From positions 1-64,000 of IMG/VR virus record IMGVR_UViG_3300009594_000009: DNA of 64,000 bases; one strand, written 5' to 3'. Shown here piece by piece: positions 25,751 through 35,067 of the stretch; positions within the stretch are counted from its first letter, which is position 1, and every line of letters begins with the position of its first letter. The notes under the pieces were generated by a model that worked only from the letters and a program-made list of their open reading frames with translations, did not search any database and was not told where the DNA came from. The translations under genes were made by a program, and so were the position numbers. This stretch comes from a virus.

Positions 25751-26758
25751 TTACATGCCCCGAAGTTCGGCCAGGAAGTCCGACTCCACCAAGGTCTCGT
25801 CCTTACCTGGAGTTTCCTTCTCGGCTGCAACCTGGGCATCGGTCTTCGGAGGCTGGGCTGAAGGGGTTGACTTCTTATTGGCCTCGAAAGCCGCTCTCTC
25901 AGCACCCTCGGCGATCTCGTCTTCGGTGACGGTAACGCCGGAATCTTCTGCTGCTTCCAATGTCTGCCATTCACGAGGATCGAAGCCGCTCTTGGTGTCA
26001 CGGATCAGATTCAGGTGGACCTTGAGGTTGTACTTCAGGTCGTCGGCAGTCGGAAGAACACGAAGAGCTACCAGATCGTGGCAACCTGCCAACCACTTCT
26101 CGACTTCCTCTGGCGTGCCTAGTGGCGACGGATCGAGGAACTTGGACTCACTGTAGTTCGGGTATGCCTCCTTGCCACTGTGCCGCATCGTCTTAATGAG
26201 CTTGAAGTCACGACCCTTGAGCGGATGAGTTACGTCACCCAGGCCCTTCTCATCGAGCTTTTCGTTGCCGACGATGGCACGAATGACCATCTGGATAAGC
26301 GTCTTGCCCACACTCAGGATGAGTGGGCCGACGTTCTTCTCGATTTGCTGCGTCTCTTCATTCACCATTGAGCGAACGATGCAGTTGAGGTAGTAGCGTT
26401 CGATGGGTTTGATAGCACGAGCCTTCGCCTGCATCCTGGCTGCTTCCTCTGAACCCTTTTTCTCCGACTCTCTCCAGAGCCAGTTGTAGTAGTCACAGAT
26501 GCAGCACTCGCCAACGAACTTGTTGTTGACCAAGTTTCGTGGACAGTGTAGGCTCTTGTCGTTCACCCGATGGATTCGGGTGTATTGATAGAAGGGGTTC
26601 TTGGCCCGATTGAACGCCCCGTCAGGAGTGGAAAGGAAACGGACAACGATATGACCGTTGCCTTCGGGTAGCTTGACGAAGTTCTTCATCCAGCCAGCCC
26701 CGGCCTGCGTCGATAAACGCTCGTTCTCTAATGCTAGTTCTTGAAAGTCGAGTGACAT
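25751..26758 (-). CDS. gp32-like single-stranded DNA-binding protein
   Basis: 335 residues. Short N-terminal arm, then an OB-type core with a zinc site formed by LHCPRNL and ECCICDYYNWLW, as in T4 gp32 (His plus three Cys). GWMKNFVKLPEGNG and VVRFL are core strands. The C-terminal ~70 residues are acidic and Ala/Lys-rich, the usual partner-binding tail. Binds ssDNA in replication with UvsX, UvsY and the helicase. Intact. Confidence 0.85.
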   Translation of the reverse strand: MSLDFQELALENERLSTQAGAGWMKNFVKLPEGNGHIVVRFLSTPDGAFNRAKNPFYQYTRIHRVNDKSLHCPRNLVNNKFVGECCICDYYNWLWRESEKKGSEEAARMQAKARAIKPIERYYLNCIVRSMVNEETQQIEKNVGPLILSVGKTLIQMVIRAIVGNEKLDEKGLGDVTHPLKGRDFKLIKTMRHSGKEAYPNYSESKFLDPSPLGTPEEVEKWLAGCHDLVALRVLPTADDLKYNLKVHLNLIRDTKSGFDPREWQTLEAAEDSGVTVTEDEIAEGAERAAFEANKKSTPSAQPPKTDAQVAAEKETPGKDETLVESDFLAELRGM

Positions 26759-26859
26759 GATAGTTCTCCTGTTTTAGAAGTTATTGTAGTTTCTTGCCAG
26801 CTACTCACTCAAGTAGCTTGGCTAATTGTACTGAATATCGAAGAACGTGTCAATAGACT

Positions 26860-27417
26860 TTAGCCGCTCTTACTGGCCTCATCTACTTCCTCGCTAGTAT
26901 CGTTGTTTTCAACACTAGCAGGTTCTTCGTCCAGAACAGGCTCAACTATATCATTTCTATCTTTGTTGACAAGTACCTCTTCTTGAGATTTTACATATTC
27001 CTCAATGTTGGTCTGCATATCGGCAATATCCACACCAGATGTCTCGGCAAACTTCTTCTTGAGGGCGTCTATCTTCTGCGACAGGGTTAGATGACCTTCA
27101 TCTTCTAGCTGCTTGACCAATTCATTACGGGCCATAGCTTCCTTGGTGAACTCTTCCTCAAGGGCCTTGAGAACCTCTAGATTGTATTCGAGTCTATTTT
27201 GGATGTGTTCTAGCTTCTCAACCTCCGACATAGACTCGAACTTCTGGCGTTCTCGGACATCCTTAGCGACCATCTTTTTGAGTTCCTTGGCCTTCTTGTA
27301 CCGGTCGCTTTCCTCTTTGGCCGCAGCACGTATAGCGACTCGCCGCCGCATTACTCTGGCTTTGGCGACTCGTTCTCTTTCTTTTTTCTTCTTCTCTTTC
27401 TTTTTTTGGTTCGACAT
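26860..27417 (-). CDS. Lysine-rich coiled-coil protein
   Basis: 185 residues. The start is a long Lys/Arg/Glu stretch (NQKKKEKKKKERERVAKAR), followed by predicted coiled coil to ~150 and an acidic tail. Could be a head scaffold or core protein given the capsid gene downstream of the same run, but this is only positional. ATG 27417 follows AAGGAG and the gene overlaps the end of its upstream neighbour by 67 bases. Confidence 0.65.
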   Translation of the reverse strand: MSNQKKKEKKKKERERVAKARVMRRRVAIRAAAKEESDRYKKAKELKKMVAKDVRERQKFESMSEVEKLEHIQNRLEYNLEVLKALEEEFTKEAMARNELVKQLEDEGHLTLSQKIDALKKKFAETSGVDIADMQTNIEEYVKSQEEVLVNKDRNDIVEPVLDEEPASVENNDTSEEVDEASKSG

Positions 27418-28121
27418 ACTAACTCCTTGAGTTTCTTATCGAAGCTATCGAAAGACACGTATTCTATCTTGCTTGGCCTAGCTCGATGCGGCATAAACAC
27501 GGTGCCCACATTGCTGGGCAGTTTGTCCAACAGGGCCTTGTTGTCTTCCTTAATACGCTCTATGAAAGCCTCGGCCTTTTGAGGCGGTAGTTGCCCAACA
27601 TCAATATAGAAAACAACGATTCCTTTTAGGCCGTCAGTCCTATCCGTAGAGGGTTCCCTATGGTTAAATACCTCATCGACACGTTCCATGTTCTCGATCC
27701 AGCTAGCCATTTCCTCATCCATGTGTCCGCCGCCCACAAACTGGCGACCTGTCAAAGTCATAGCTAGATCGAAAGCTGCAAAGTCGTCGGTGCGTAGTTC
27801 CTTGACAGCTTTCTCTAGTGCAGATTGTACCTGTTTAGGCGACCACTGATCTAGATCATCGTCAATCTTATGGTACAATTTCAATTCCCTGCCAAATATT
27901 GGCGGGGCTTCTATATCGATATCATAGGCTTCGTCTATCATTTCTTTGGCTTTACGGGCAGCTTCCGAATGCGGAAATTCCTGCTCATTGGCTTTCTCGG
28001 CCTTGAGGATCAGTTCTTTCAGTAACTCTTTTTGTTGCTGATCTACGCCAGTTGCTCTAGACTTTGCTACAGCCCTGTCTACTTCCTGATCCAGGTCTAG
28101 TTCATCATAACTTTGATTCAT
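27351..28121 (-). CDS. Hypothetical structural-region protein
   Basis: 256 residues. Helical N-terminus, then a segment GIVVFYIDVGQLPPQKAEAF, a C-terminal strand region and a basic tail (KKRKRRRKKKENES). Not recognised. The IDVGQLPPQKAE phrase recalls T4 gp20-like portal proteins, but the length is far too short. ATG 28121 follows AAGGAGA. Confidence 0.6.
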   Translation of the reverse strand: MNQSYDELDLDQEVDRAVAKSRATGVDQQQKELLKELILKAEKANEQEFPHSEAARKAKEMIDEAYDIDIEAPPIFGRELKLYHKIDDDLDQWSPKQVQSALEKAVKELRTDDFAAFDLAMTLTGRQFVGGGHMDEEMASWIENMERVDEVFNHREPSTDRTDGLKGIVVFYIDVGQLPPQKAEAFIERIKEDNKALLDKLPSNVGTVFMPHRARPSKIEYVSFDSFDKKLKELVCRTKKRKRRRKKKENESPKPE

Positions 28122-28129
28122 AGTTCTCC

Positions 28130-28960
28130 TTATCGTCTGATATCCGGCATCGCCCCATCAACCACGCCCGACCCCCAATCAAGACGGGCATCGCCCGACC
28201 CCGGAGTGCTAGCTGGCTTGAAGGAGTCTCCCTCGAACCCTCGCTCCAACTTAGCCACGTCGGGGGTAAAGTGTTTGTCATTCATGACTCTTCTTTGCCC
28301 GGTATCATCTACGGTGACGTAGTTCATACCAGCGTGGACGTTTTCAGTAGATGCCGCAGATTCAGAATAGATTGGGTACTTTTTACCCAACGTGAAAGCA
28401 TACCCACGTCGCTTGGCCTCTTGTGCCAATCCTGGGATAACAGGGTTGAATATCTCGAAACGCAGAGGCTTACCAACCGGCGTCGGTTTGAATTGAACAA
28501 CCGAACCGGTGCCGCCAGAAATCGGAGCCTGATGCGGTTGGATACCAGTGCCTTGTATTTGACCGAGAATACCAGGGTTATTGAGAAGCAAAGCCAGCAG
28601 TTGTTCAACCGGCCCACCCGCTTGAACTGGCTGAACGGGGGCCGGTTGACTAGTACCACTTTCCATCTCACACACGCTGTTACCAAGACGAGGACCGTCT
28701 TCGTAAGAAAACTTACGCTTACCGATCATTATGCCGTCGTCAGTTTGCTTGAACGTGAGATTCTTCTTAGAGTGTTCGATGATTTCTACATCTACTATCT
28801 CTATATTTCTCCTAGCCAACTGGCCTATAATTTTGCCAGCACAAACATCTAGAGTGATATCGTCGTCGGGAGTGCCGATCTTAATCGTCTTAGTCTTCAC
28901 GTCTTCGCCGAAAATACCATCCTCTTGTTCTTTGTAGTGATATGTGATTTCGTATCTCAT
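28130..28960 (-). CDS. Hypothetical protein
   Basis: 276 residues. An N-terminal beta-rich part (YEITYHYKEQEDGIFGED, IEIVDVEIIEHSKKNLTF), a Pro/Gly/Gln linker near 105-150, and a C-terminal part. Not recognised. The start overlaps the upstream stop as ATGA. Lies within the probable head-gene run. Confidence 0.6.
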   Translation of the reverse strand: MRYEITYHYKEQEDGIFGEDVKTKTIKIGTPDDDITLDVCAGKIIGQLARRNIEIVDVEIIEHSKKNLTFKQTDDGIMIGKRKFSYEDGPRLGNSVCEMESGTSQPAPVQPVQAGGPVEQLLALLLNNPGILGQIQGTGIQPHQAPISGGTGSVVQFKPTPVGKPLRFEIFNPVIPGLAQEAKRRGYAFTLGKKYPIYSESAASTENVHAGMNYVTVDDTGQRRVMNDKHFTPDVAKLERGFEGDSFKPASTPGSGDARLDWGSGVVDGAMPDIRR

Positions 28961-29283
28961 TGAAGCAAATCCCTCCTCAAGTTCTCGTATTTCCTCAAGT
29001 TCTCCTGCACGTCTCTAAACTGCAAGGTCTGGACCGCTTCCTCCTCGGTCATACCGAGATACTCAACCATGATCTCTACCTCGGTCATAGTATCCAGCGG
29101 TGACGGAACATCGATGAACGCTGGCCGTTTATCACTGTCTGGAAAGGCGGACAAACTCTGTGGGCCGAAGAACAACCAAACTAGAGGATCGGAAGAGTTC
29201 TTGTTCCTCTTAGTGAGTTCAGCACAATACTCGGCTGTACCTTCGACGGAGTTCACCCATTCATCGTATACTTTACGATCCAT
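28957..29283 (-). CDS. Hypothetical protein
   Basis: 108 residues. AGGAGTA precedes ATG 29283, which overlaps the upstream stop as TAATG. Acidic and helical (TEVEIMVEYLGMTEEEAVQT). Not recognised. Confidence 0.6.
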   Translation of the reverse strand: MDRKVYDEWVNSVEGTAEYCAELTKRNKNSSDPLVWLFFGPQSLSAFPDSDKRPAFIDVPSPLDTMTEVEIMVEYLGMTEEEAVQTLQFRDVQENLRKYENLRRDLLQ

Positions 29284-29621
29284 TACTCCTCCTTGCTCCG
29301 ATGACGTGTAACCACGGAGCCGCCAGAAAGAGTCACGTAGGTTGATTTGCCTTCATGAAACCCAACACACACTTTGAGACCGCCCGGCTTTACCAACATG
29401 CCGTTCCTGCTAATGTTGTTAGCACTCTTGAACAAAAGGGCTTGGGCATAGCTTTCAGTATCTAGTCTAGTCTCAATCTCTGGAAGTGGCGGATCAATAC
29501 AGTAGAAAGATAATTTCTTCCAAGTCTTCAACAGGTCTTCTTTATTCTCCTGCTGTATCTGCTTCGCCCTCTCCAACCAGTAGTTGTTGTGTTGAATCGG
29601 GGTAGGTTCGTTCTGGCTCAT
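29283..29621 (-). CDS. Hypothetical protein
   Basis: 112 residues. Overlaps the capsid gene end by 80 bases in another frame. Contains YWLERAKQIQQENKED and a C-terminal beta part (GLKVCVGFHEGKSTYVTLSG). Not recognised. Confidence 0.55.
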   Translation of the reverse strand: MSQNEPTPIQHNNYWLERAKQIQQENKEDLLKTWKKLSFYCIDPPLPEIETRLDTESYAQALLFKSANNISRNGMLVKPGGLKVCVGFHEGKSTYVTLSGGSVVTRHRSKEE

Positions 29622-30651
29622 GTTCTATATCCTTTGTAAACGAATTCTCTACTTGTATTACTCCATAGTAATCCCCGGATAGTAGATGCTTCCCGTATCT
29701 GGAAAGAATCGAAGTCCTTGGTTTAGCTGTTGGAGCAAAAGCAACATACGGGCAGTAATAGTACCCGCTCTCCATAGTTGGCCTATTGAACCCCATCACC
29801 AACTGAGTTTCGGGGAAATAGTCCTCGGAGATAGCATAGAGATGCCACTTGTTGGCAAGGTGCCCAACGTACCCCAACCTGTTCTCGGCGAAGGTGACGC
29901 CAGCAAAATCCTTGAGGTCAAAATGGCGGGCCAGATGTGTCGCCAGCCCTTCAGAGGTCACGATCCAATTAGCAGATGTGGTTATACGGCTGCCAATAGC
30001 ATTGCTAACCGCTAAAACAGCGTCGGCGAGCTTGGCTGCGTTTAACCAACTGTGTTCGGCTTGGAATGTAGCTGTGCTGGATATATCAGAAATGACTTCC
30101 TTGTTTAACTCTCGAATAATGTCTGTAGCCATCCTACCGGTCATCTCGGCTTCGTTATCAATGCCATTTGCACTAAGAGCATATTTACTGGCATCCTCGT
30201 TGTAGTAAAACTTGCCGAACCACTGACGCAGCCCGGTTTCGGATTCTTCGATATTGTCTACTTCCACCAGAGGAAAACCAGTAGCCAGCAATCTAGTCCT
30301 GGCCTGGATTGGATGTGGTACTATGAGACCGTATTTATTCGGGTGATAAAACTCATCGGTCGGACTGACAAGCGTTTGAACTGAAGCAATCTTGTAAGCT
30401 ATGAACTGGTTAGGTGAAAATACCCTCCTAGCCAACGGGATACTTAGGCGTCTGAACAGGTTGTTGAACGCCTTGTCGGATTCGTCGGCCTCGGCTAGAG
30501 GAAACTTCTCATTATAGAGCCGCTGGTTCTCTAGGATCATGGCGATGACAGCACGGTGAAAGTCATCCTTAATACCCTTGAGCAAACCAATCTGATCCCA
30601 CTTCTTATAAGCCTCTAGCTTCGGCTTCTTTTGCTTGTCGAAATCTAGCAT
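29542..30651 (-). CDS. Major capsid protein (T4 gp23-like)
   Basis: 369 residues from ATG 30651. The frame is open further up, but this start sits after AAAAGGTCAG. RMATDIIRELNKEVISDI matches the gp23 helix before the central domain. TSANWIVTSEGLATHL and LVMGFNRPTMESGYYYCPYV, then SRYGKHLLSGDYYGV, match the gp23 end (GYFYAPYV...RYG). Shorter than T4 gp23. Forms the head shell. Intact. Confidence 0.72.
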   Translation of the reverse strand: MLDFDKQKKPKLEAYKKWDQIGLLKGIKDDFHRAVIAMILENQRLYNEKFPLAEADESDKAFNNLFRRLSIPLARRVFSPNQFIAYKIASVQTLVSPTDEFYHPNKYGLIVPHPIQARTRLLATGFPLVEVDNIEESETGLRQWFGKFYYNEDASKYALSANGIDNEAEMTGRMATDIIRELNKEVISDISSTATFQAEHSWLNAAKLADAVLAVSNAIGSRITTSANWIVTSEGLATHLARHFDLKDFAGVTFAENRLGYVGHLANKWHLYAISEDYFPETQLVMGFNRPTMESGYYYCPYVAFAPTAKPRTSILSRYGKHLLSGDYYGVIQVENSFTKDIEHEPERTYPDSTQQLLVGEGEADTAGE

Positions 30652-30665
30652 AACTGACCTTTTCC

Positions 30666-31286
30666 TTATCTGACTACCAAACCAGTGCCGTATCTTGTCG
30701 AAAAGATAATCGGCTCTCTGTTCTTGGTCTTGCAGAAACTCTGGAAGGCTCTGGCTGCGAGGTCGTGGCTTTTCACGTAATCCATTACTATATGTCCGCC
30801 AAGATTCATGTGTTCCCAAACTAGGTCTAGGTAAAACATGTGGCGGTCGTAATCCTTTTCTTCATTCACGATCACCAAGTCCCACTTCCGTGCAGACAGT
30901 TTCTCTAGAAAAGTTTCATCTTCTATCTGTCCAAAATAAAACTCCAGAGGCTTCTTCTTGTGGTTTCGCTTAACGTTCTTAGATGCCATTCTAGGAGAGT
31001 AAAAATCACCAGTAGATTCCTGATAAGCCAGAAAATACTCTACGGATCGACAACTCTCCAGAAAGGCCCCGCTGAGCAATCCAAGCCGGAAACCTATCTC
31101 TAGAAGATTCCTTGGAGCTATATGTTTGCCAAGATAGTAATAGAAAGGGACGTACCTGGGGTCTCCAAAAGCACTTGTCTTCTTGGAGTCCTCAGTAATG
31201 AAACAAAAGTGGCTCATAATATTCGAGCCGACTAGTTGTTTGTTAAGTGATGTCTCTAAAACCTTTCTAAGTTCTTGAACTTCCAT
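30666..31286 (-). CDS. Class I SAM-dependent methyltransferase-like protein
   Basis: 206 residues. NLLEIGFRLGLLSGAFLE is a degenerate motif I (E-x-G). WDLVIVNEEKDYDRH and MNLGGHIVMDYV fit motifs IV and post-IV of Methyltransf_24-type proteins. The substrate is unknown. A similar protein lies at 54644. ATG 31286 follows GAGAAGG. Confidence 0.6.
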   Translation of the reverse strand: MEVQELRKVLETSLNKQLVGSNIMSHFCFITEDSKKTSAFGDPRYVPFYYYLGKHIAPRNLLEIGFRLGLLSGAFLESCRSVEYFLAYQESTGDFYSPRMASKNVKRNHKKKPLEFYFGQIEDETFLEKLSARKWDLVIVNEEKDYDRHMFYLDLVWEHMNLGGHIVMDYVKSHDLAARAFQSFCKTKNREPIIFSTRYGTGLVVR

Positions 31287-31354
31287 CGGACCTTCTCTAA
31301 TTACTAGGGGTATATATCAAAGGTTAGTAAATTTTTCCAAAGGCCAATAAAAAA

Positions 31355-31384
31355 GGGATGCTTACAATACGCTTGTAGCATCCC
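31355..31384 (-). terminator. Intrinsic terminator
   Basis: GGGATGC/GCATCCC stem extended by TACAA/TTGTA with one bulge. Followed on the minus strand by TTTTTT. No gene is seen in 31287-31607 besides this element. Confidence 0.8.
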
Positions 31385-31607
31385 TCGCCTGACATACATG
31401 AGTTACTGCCTAGAGTGTAACACTAGGTATTATCCACTCTTCACGCCGACAGTTTGCTTGGTAGGACTTGATGCAACGTCTGCGTGAACTATTTGCAACA
31501 AGTTTGGACCCTACAACAAGGAAGATCGGAACCTGTCAGGACAGAACATAGTATATATCACACAACCGAGTAATTTACTGAATACCACCTGTCGAGGAGT
31601 ACCACCA

Positions 31608-31898
31608 TCACTTCTGCTCGTTCTGGTCCATCCGTTTTTCTGCCTCCTCAATCTGGGAGAGCAGGAATTGAAGCTGTTGTTTATAGGCTCGCACTTCCTC
31701 CGGGCCATGTAGATCAACATATGGAGTACCATTGTTGCTCGAATGGTTCTCATAAGTGATCTTCAGCGAGGCGGTCCCTGACCGCTCTACTCGTTCCACC
31801 TTGACCACAGGAGATTTTCTCTCCTGCTTGCAGCCTGATGCTGCACAAGAGAAAGCTACAACTAGGGCGAGGAACAATAAGGATAATACTTTTCTCAT
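31608..31898 (-). CDS. Small lipoprotein (possible outer spanin)
   Basis: 96 residues. Signal peptide VLSLLFLALVVAFSCAASGC ends in a lipobox Cys. The mature part is short with a C-terminal coiled coil (FLLSQIEEAEKRMDQNEQK). Size and layout fit o-spanins, but no inner spanin is seen next to it. Start overlaps the deaminase stop as ATGA. Confidence 0.65.
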   Translation of the reverse strand: MRKVLSLLFLALVVAFSCAASGCKQERKSPVVKVERVERSGTASLKITYENHSSNNGTPYVDLHGPEEVRAYKQQLQFLLSQIEEAEKRMDQNEQK

Positions 31899-32416
31899 GG
31901 CCTCCAGAATTCTCCATTGAACTTGACGGGAGGAAGAACTTCTCCCTCGTACAAGTGGGTGTCGATGCCAGCCTCTTTCAACATTACAAAAGCGTGTTCG
32001 ATAGATTCCTTCCAGCGTTCGGGTGTCTTGTCCATCATCGCCTTGTGTCCAACCACCCTCTTGACGCCAGCTAGAATAATTGCCCTGGCACAGTCAGAGC
32101 AGGCAAACCAAGGCACGTACATGGTACTATCCTTGGTGCAGACGCCCTCTCTGGCTGCTGCAAAAATGACACCACGCTCGGCGTGTTCCACGAAGTTGTA
32201 CTTCAACGGCCTCTCCAACCGTTCTGGCGTGTTCTTGATGTTTGTTGGCAGCGTGTTACAGGCAGTAATGATCTGGCCTTCTCTTGTCGCAGGAACCAAG
32301 ACAGCCCCGTTTTGTGTAGAAAGATCAACGCTTTCTTTGGCTTTCCTATAAGCCAGATAGAGGTAGTAGGCGGCGTCATAATATGGATGACACACTTCGA
32401 TCATTGGTCGCTCCAC
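31895..32416 (-). CDS. dCMP deaminase
   Basis: 173 residues. Zinc site HAERGVI (HAE) and PWFACSDCAR (PCxxC variant). Early STQNGAVLV as in T4 Cd. Converts dCMP to dUMP, which feeds the phage thymidylate synthase. ATG 32416 overlaps the upstream gene end by 16 bases. A second ATG lies four codons in. Confidence 0.9.
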   Translation of the reverse strand: MERPMIEVCHPYYDAAYYLYLAYRKAKESVDLSTQNGAVLVPATREGQIITACNTLPTNIKNTPERLERPLKYNFVEHAERGVIFAAAREGVCTKDSTMYVPWFACSDCARAIILAGVKRVVGHKAMMDKTPERWKESIEHAFVMLKEAGIDTHLYEGEVLPPVKFNGEFWRP

Positions 32417-32997
32417 TTATGCCCCGAATACTTCAGCCAGATATCTAAATCAAACTCGGCTGGAGTTTTGTTAGAGGACACTAGATTGAGGAATTTTTGC
32501 TCCAACTCCAGGTATTTCTTCCTGCTGGTAGGTGTGGAGCTTGGGGTCTCGATGCCCTGGTCACGTAAATATTTCAACACATGTGTATCTAACCCAGCAC
32601 AATTGGCATCCGGTCTACTGTGCATGATGAAGCACGATGCGGTTTTCATACCTATACCCCATATCCCAGCAAGATCGTTGCGGGTACAGGATTTCAGGTT
32701 CATATCACGCCTGATTAACTCTATAAATGTCTTGGCCTTGTTGTTGTAACAACCAATGCCGTGATTCTTCATAGCCTCAGCCAAGTTCTCTTGCCCGCTC
32801 AAAGTAGATAGGGTCGCAAAAGGCTTGCGGTACTTCTTGTTCCTACCAGTCTGCTTTTCAGCATAACACAGCAGGTTCTCCAGGCACCTAGCAGCAGTAA
32901 CGCCGTTCTTGCCTGCGGCACAGACCCAAAATAAAATTGTCTCTTCTAGTTCATCGTGGGTCTGGTAATACCGGGTGATATTAGTCGGATCAACCAT
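32401..32997 (-). CDS. HhH-GPD DNA glycosylase-like protein
   Basis: 198 residues. DLAGIWGIGMKTASCF is the helix-hairpin-helix and NCAGLDTHVLKYLRDQG holds the GPD-type Asp (GLDTHV). No C-terminal 4Cys iron-sulfur cluster. Related to endonuclease III/MutY/AlkA proteins. The damaged-base target is unknown. TAATG overlap with the UvsY-like gene. Confidence 0.75.
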   Translation of the reverse strand: MVDPTNITRYYQTHDELEETILFWVCAAGKNGVTAARCLENLLCYAEKQTGRNKKYRKPFATLSTLSGQENLAEAMKNHGIGCYNNKAKTFIELIRRDMNLKSCTRNDLAGIWGIGMKTASCFIMHSRPDANCAGLDTHVLKYLRDQGIETPSSTPTSRKKYLELEQKFLNLVSSNKTPAEFDLDIWLKYSGHKWSDQ

Positions 32998-33503
32998 TAC
33001 CTCGATTCCATATCAGTCAGGTTCAGCAGTACATCCTCCTTGAATTTGCGGGCACCCAGGTCCATCTCCTTGCGGATCATGTGTCCTGTACTCTGGGCGT
33101 TGTCGTGGTTCTTATCCCACGCCTTCAGGTGATACTTCACCATACTAACGCCGTATTTGATTCTTGCAACCCTTCTTTGTAGTTCCTCTACTTCCGGATC
33201 GCACTTTGCACAAGCCTCTGCTAGCTTATCGCTAGACCCTTCGCTCTTGTAGTGCTTGAACTTTTCAGAGTAGCGAACCTCATGATCGATCTCTGCCATC
33301 TCAAGGGCACGCTCTAGCGTAGCTTGGAGGCTGCTATAGTGGCTATAGGCCATTCCCTCTCTACGCATATACTCGGTGAGGGTTTGGTCGTTGAAATCCA
33401 ACGCAGCGTTGTCGATTTCAAATTTGTGTTCGGCATCTATCTCGACCAAGACCTTCTTCTTCAGAAGTTCTAGCATCGAGAGTGTTTCTTGCATCTGTGA
33501 CAT
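32997..33503 (-). CDS. uvsY: UvsY-like recombination mediator
   Basis: 168 residues, mostly helical: YSHYSSLQATLERALEMAE, then a YSEKFKHYK region and VSMVKYHLKAWDKNHDNAQS near the end. Length, helix layout and position next to the helicase fit T4 UvsY, which loads UvsX on gp32-coated ssDNA. Sequence similarity by eye is modest. Confidence 0.6.
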   Translation of the reverse strand: MSQMQETLSMLELLKKKVLVEIDAEHKFEIDNAALDFNDQTLTEYMRREGMAYSHYSSLQATLERALEMAEIDHEVRYSEKFKHYKSEGSSDKLAEACAKCDPEVEELQRRVARIKYGVSMVKYHLKAWDKNHDNAQSTGHMIRKEMDLGARKFKEDVLLNLTDMESR

Positions 33504-33511
33504 TGTATCTC

Positions 33512-35065
33512 CTACGTTATTGGCTTCTCGTCTTCGACCTCTCTAGCTAGTTCCTCGCCCACCGATTTCATCTTCTTGCTGAACTTAATGTTGTCCTCTA
33601 CCTCATCGGTCTTGTGGACCTTCTTGGTTTGTTGGTAGCTGTGCAGACGACTATGATAGCTTTCGCTAGATAGCTCGGAAATCTTTAGGGTGTTTTTGTT
33701 GTATTCAACATAGAACGTGAACCGACTCTTGCCGTGGCGGTGCTTGATAGCGAAGATTTTCGCTAGTTCACAATCTTTCTCGTCCTTGGTTTGGTTAATG
33801 GACCACAGAGCATCCAGTGGGCGAACCTGACCATAGGAGTCGGCCAAGTTCTCGTCGTCAATCACGCCGCCCAGCTTGATTTGCTCCCTCGAACGCCTAT
33901 CAGGTTGCATGGCCGTCAAGACACAGACATTCTCCTCAACGGCAAAACCTCTCAGATCACGAACAATCATGTACCGTGACTCATAGGTTTTCATCCCTGG
34001 ATAATCCTTCATCTCGCCGATGTAGTCAACGATGACTAGATCGGGGCGGAAGCCGTACTGTAGCAACTGTGAGTAGTAGGCTCGGAAGGTCGGCACGTCC
34101 ATCGTACCAGCGGCAAATTGCTTGATGACCAGCAGGCGTGGGTCGAGGCACTCCTTCGTGTAATCTCTGAGGGCCTCAAACACGAACGTCTGTTTGTCGA
34201 GCAGGTTGTCGATGCGGATGCCGTGAATGCCCTTCGGGTCGGCAAGCTGAGCGTCGAACCGCTCGGCGACCTTCGTTTCGTTCATCTCAGTCGAAATGTA
34301 TAGAACCTTCTTCCCTTGATTCAGATTAGCGATGGCAGCCCCAACAAGAATGAGCGACTTACCTGTACCGGACAGGCCCATGAACGAGCCGATCTCGCCC
34401 CGGCCCAAACCACCGCCCAACAGGTTTTTGTCGATGGACTCGAACCCCAAGGTAAACACATCCTTCGTGGCGGCTGCCTCCATCATCTTGGCATACCGCT
34501 CCTCGAATGTCTGGAAATACTCACAACCGATCTCGAAGTTGCGGTCGATGGTTAGGGCTTTACGAACTAGATTGCTGACCTTAACCCAGCTTTCGTCAGA
34601 TTCCGGTGCCTTCTTCAACACGTCGATACTGGCGTTAAAAGCGTTCTTGATTGCCCGAATTTTGGCAAACTTGGTGATCTTATCTCGCAGATAGTCTCGT
34701 GAGTCGGTACCAGGAACGTAGTATTCGTAGACCGTATTGAGTTCGCTCAAATAGTGAAGCTGGACCTCCTTCTTCTTGTCACCGATTTGGTCTAGTACCT
34801 CTTGCCGAAGGTGAATCTTGGTCGGTGGGTTCTTGTACTGCTTGAAGTGCCGATGTAGGATCGTGCAGATCAACTTGTGAACTTCATCGCTGAAGTATGT
34901 AGCCTGAATCAATCCTTGGCTTTGAACCAAGAAGTAGCGATCACAGAGTAACATGCCTAATATCTGCCGTTGAAATTCCTCGTCCCAATGATACGAGTCC
35001 TTCTCAGCCGCATCAGGATCGGTGAAGGATTGCAACAGGGTTTCTTCTTCTGGCGTTAAGGGCAT
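33512..35065 (-). CDS. Replicative DnaB/gp41-type helicase
   Basis: 517 residues from ATG 35065 (GGAGTGATA upstream). N-terminal helical domain, RecA-like domain with MGLSGTGKS (Walker A), VLYISTEMNETKVAERF, DLVIVDYIGEM (Walker B), LTAMQPDRRSR and KHRHGKSRF. Unwinds DNA 5'-3' at the fork. Ends in TAG immediately followed by the GGAG of the next gene. Intact. Confidence 0.92.
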   Translation of the reverse strand: MPLTPEEETLLQSFTDPDAAEKDSYHWDEEFQRQILGMLLCDRYFLVQSQGLIQATYFSDEVHKLICTILHRHFKQYKNPPTKIHLRQEVLDQIGDKKKEVQLHYLSELNTVYEYYVPGTDSRDYLRDKITKFAKIRAIKNAFNASIDVLKKAPESDESWVKVSNLVRKALTIDRNFEIGCEYFQTFEERYAKMMEAAATKDVFTLGFESIDKNLLGGGLGRGEIGSFMGLSGTGKSLILVGAAIANLNQGKKVLYISTEMNETKVAERFDAQLADPKGIHGIRIDNLLDKQTFVFEALRDYTKECLDPRLLVIKQFAAGTMDVPTFRAYYSQLLQYGFRPDLVIVDYIGEMKDYPGMKTYESRYMIVRDLRGFAVEENVCVLTAMQPDRRSREQIKLGGVIDDENLADSYGQVRPLDALWSINQTKDEKDCELAKIFAIKHRHGKSRFTFYVEYNKNTLKISELSSESYHSRLHSYQQTKKVHKTDEVEDNIKFSKKMKSVGEELAREVEDEKPIT

Positions 35066-35067
35066 TA

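Noticed and set aside
27351-28121. Portal protein (gp20)
   Set aside because: One phrase resembles gp20, but at 256 residues it is about half the needed length and lacks the rest of the family pattern.
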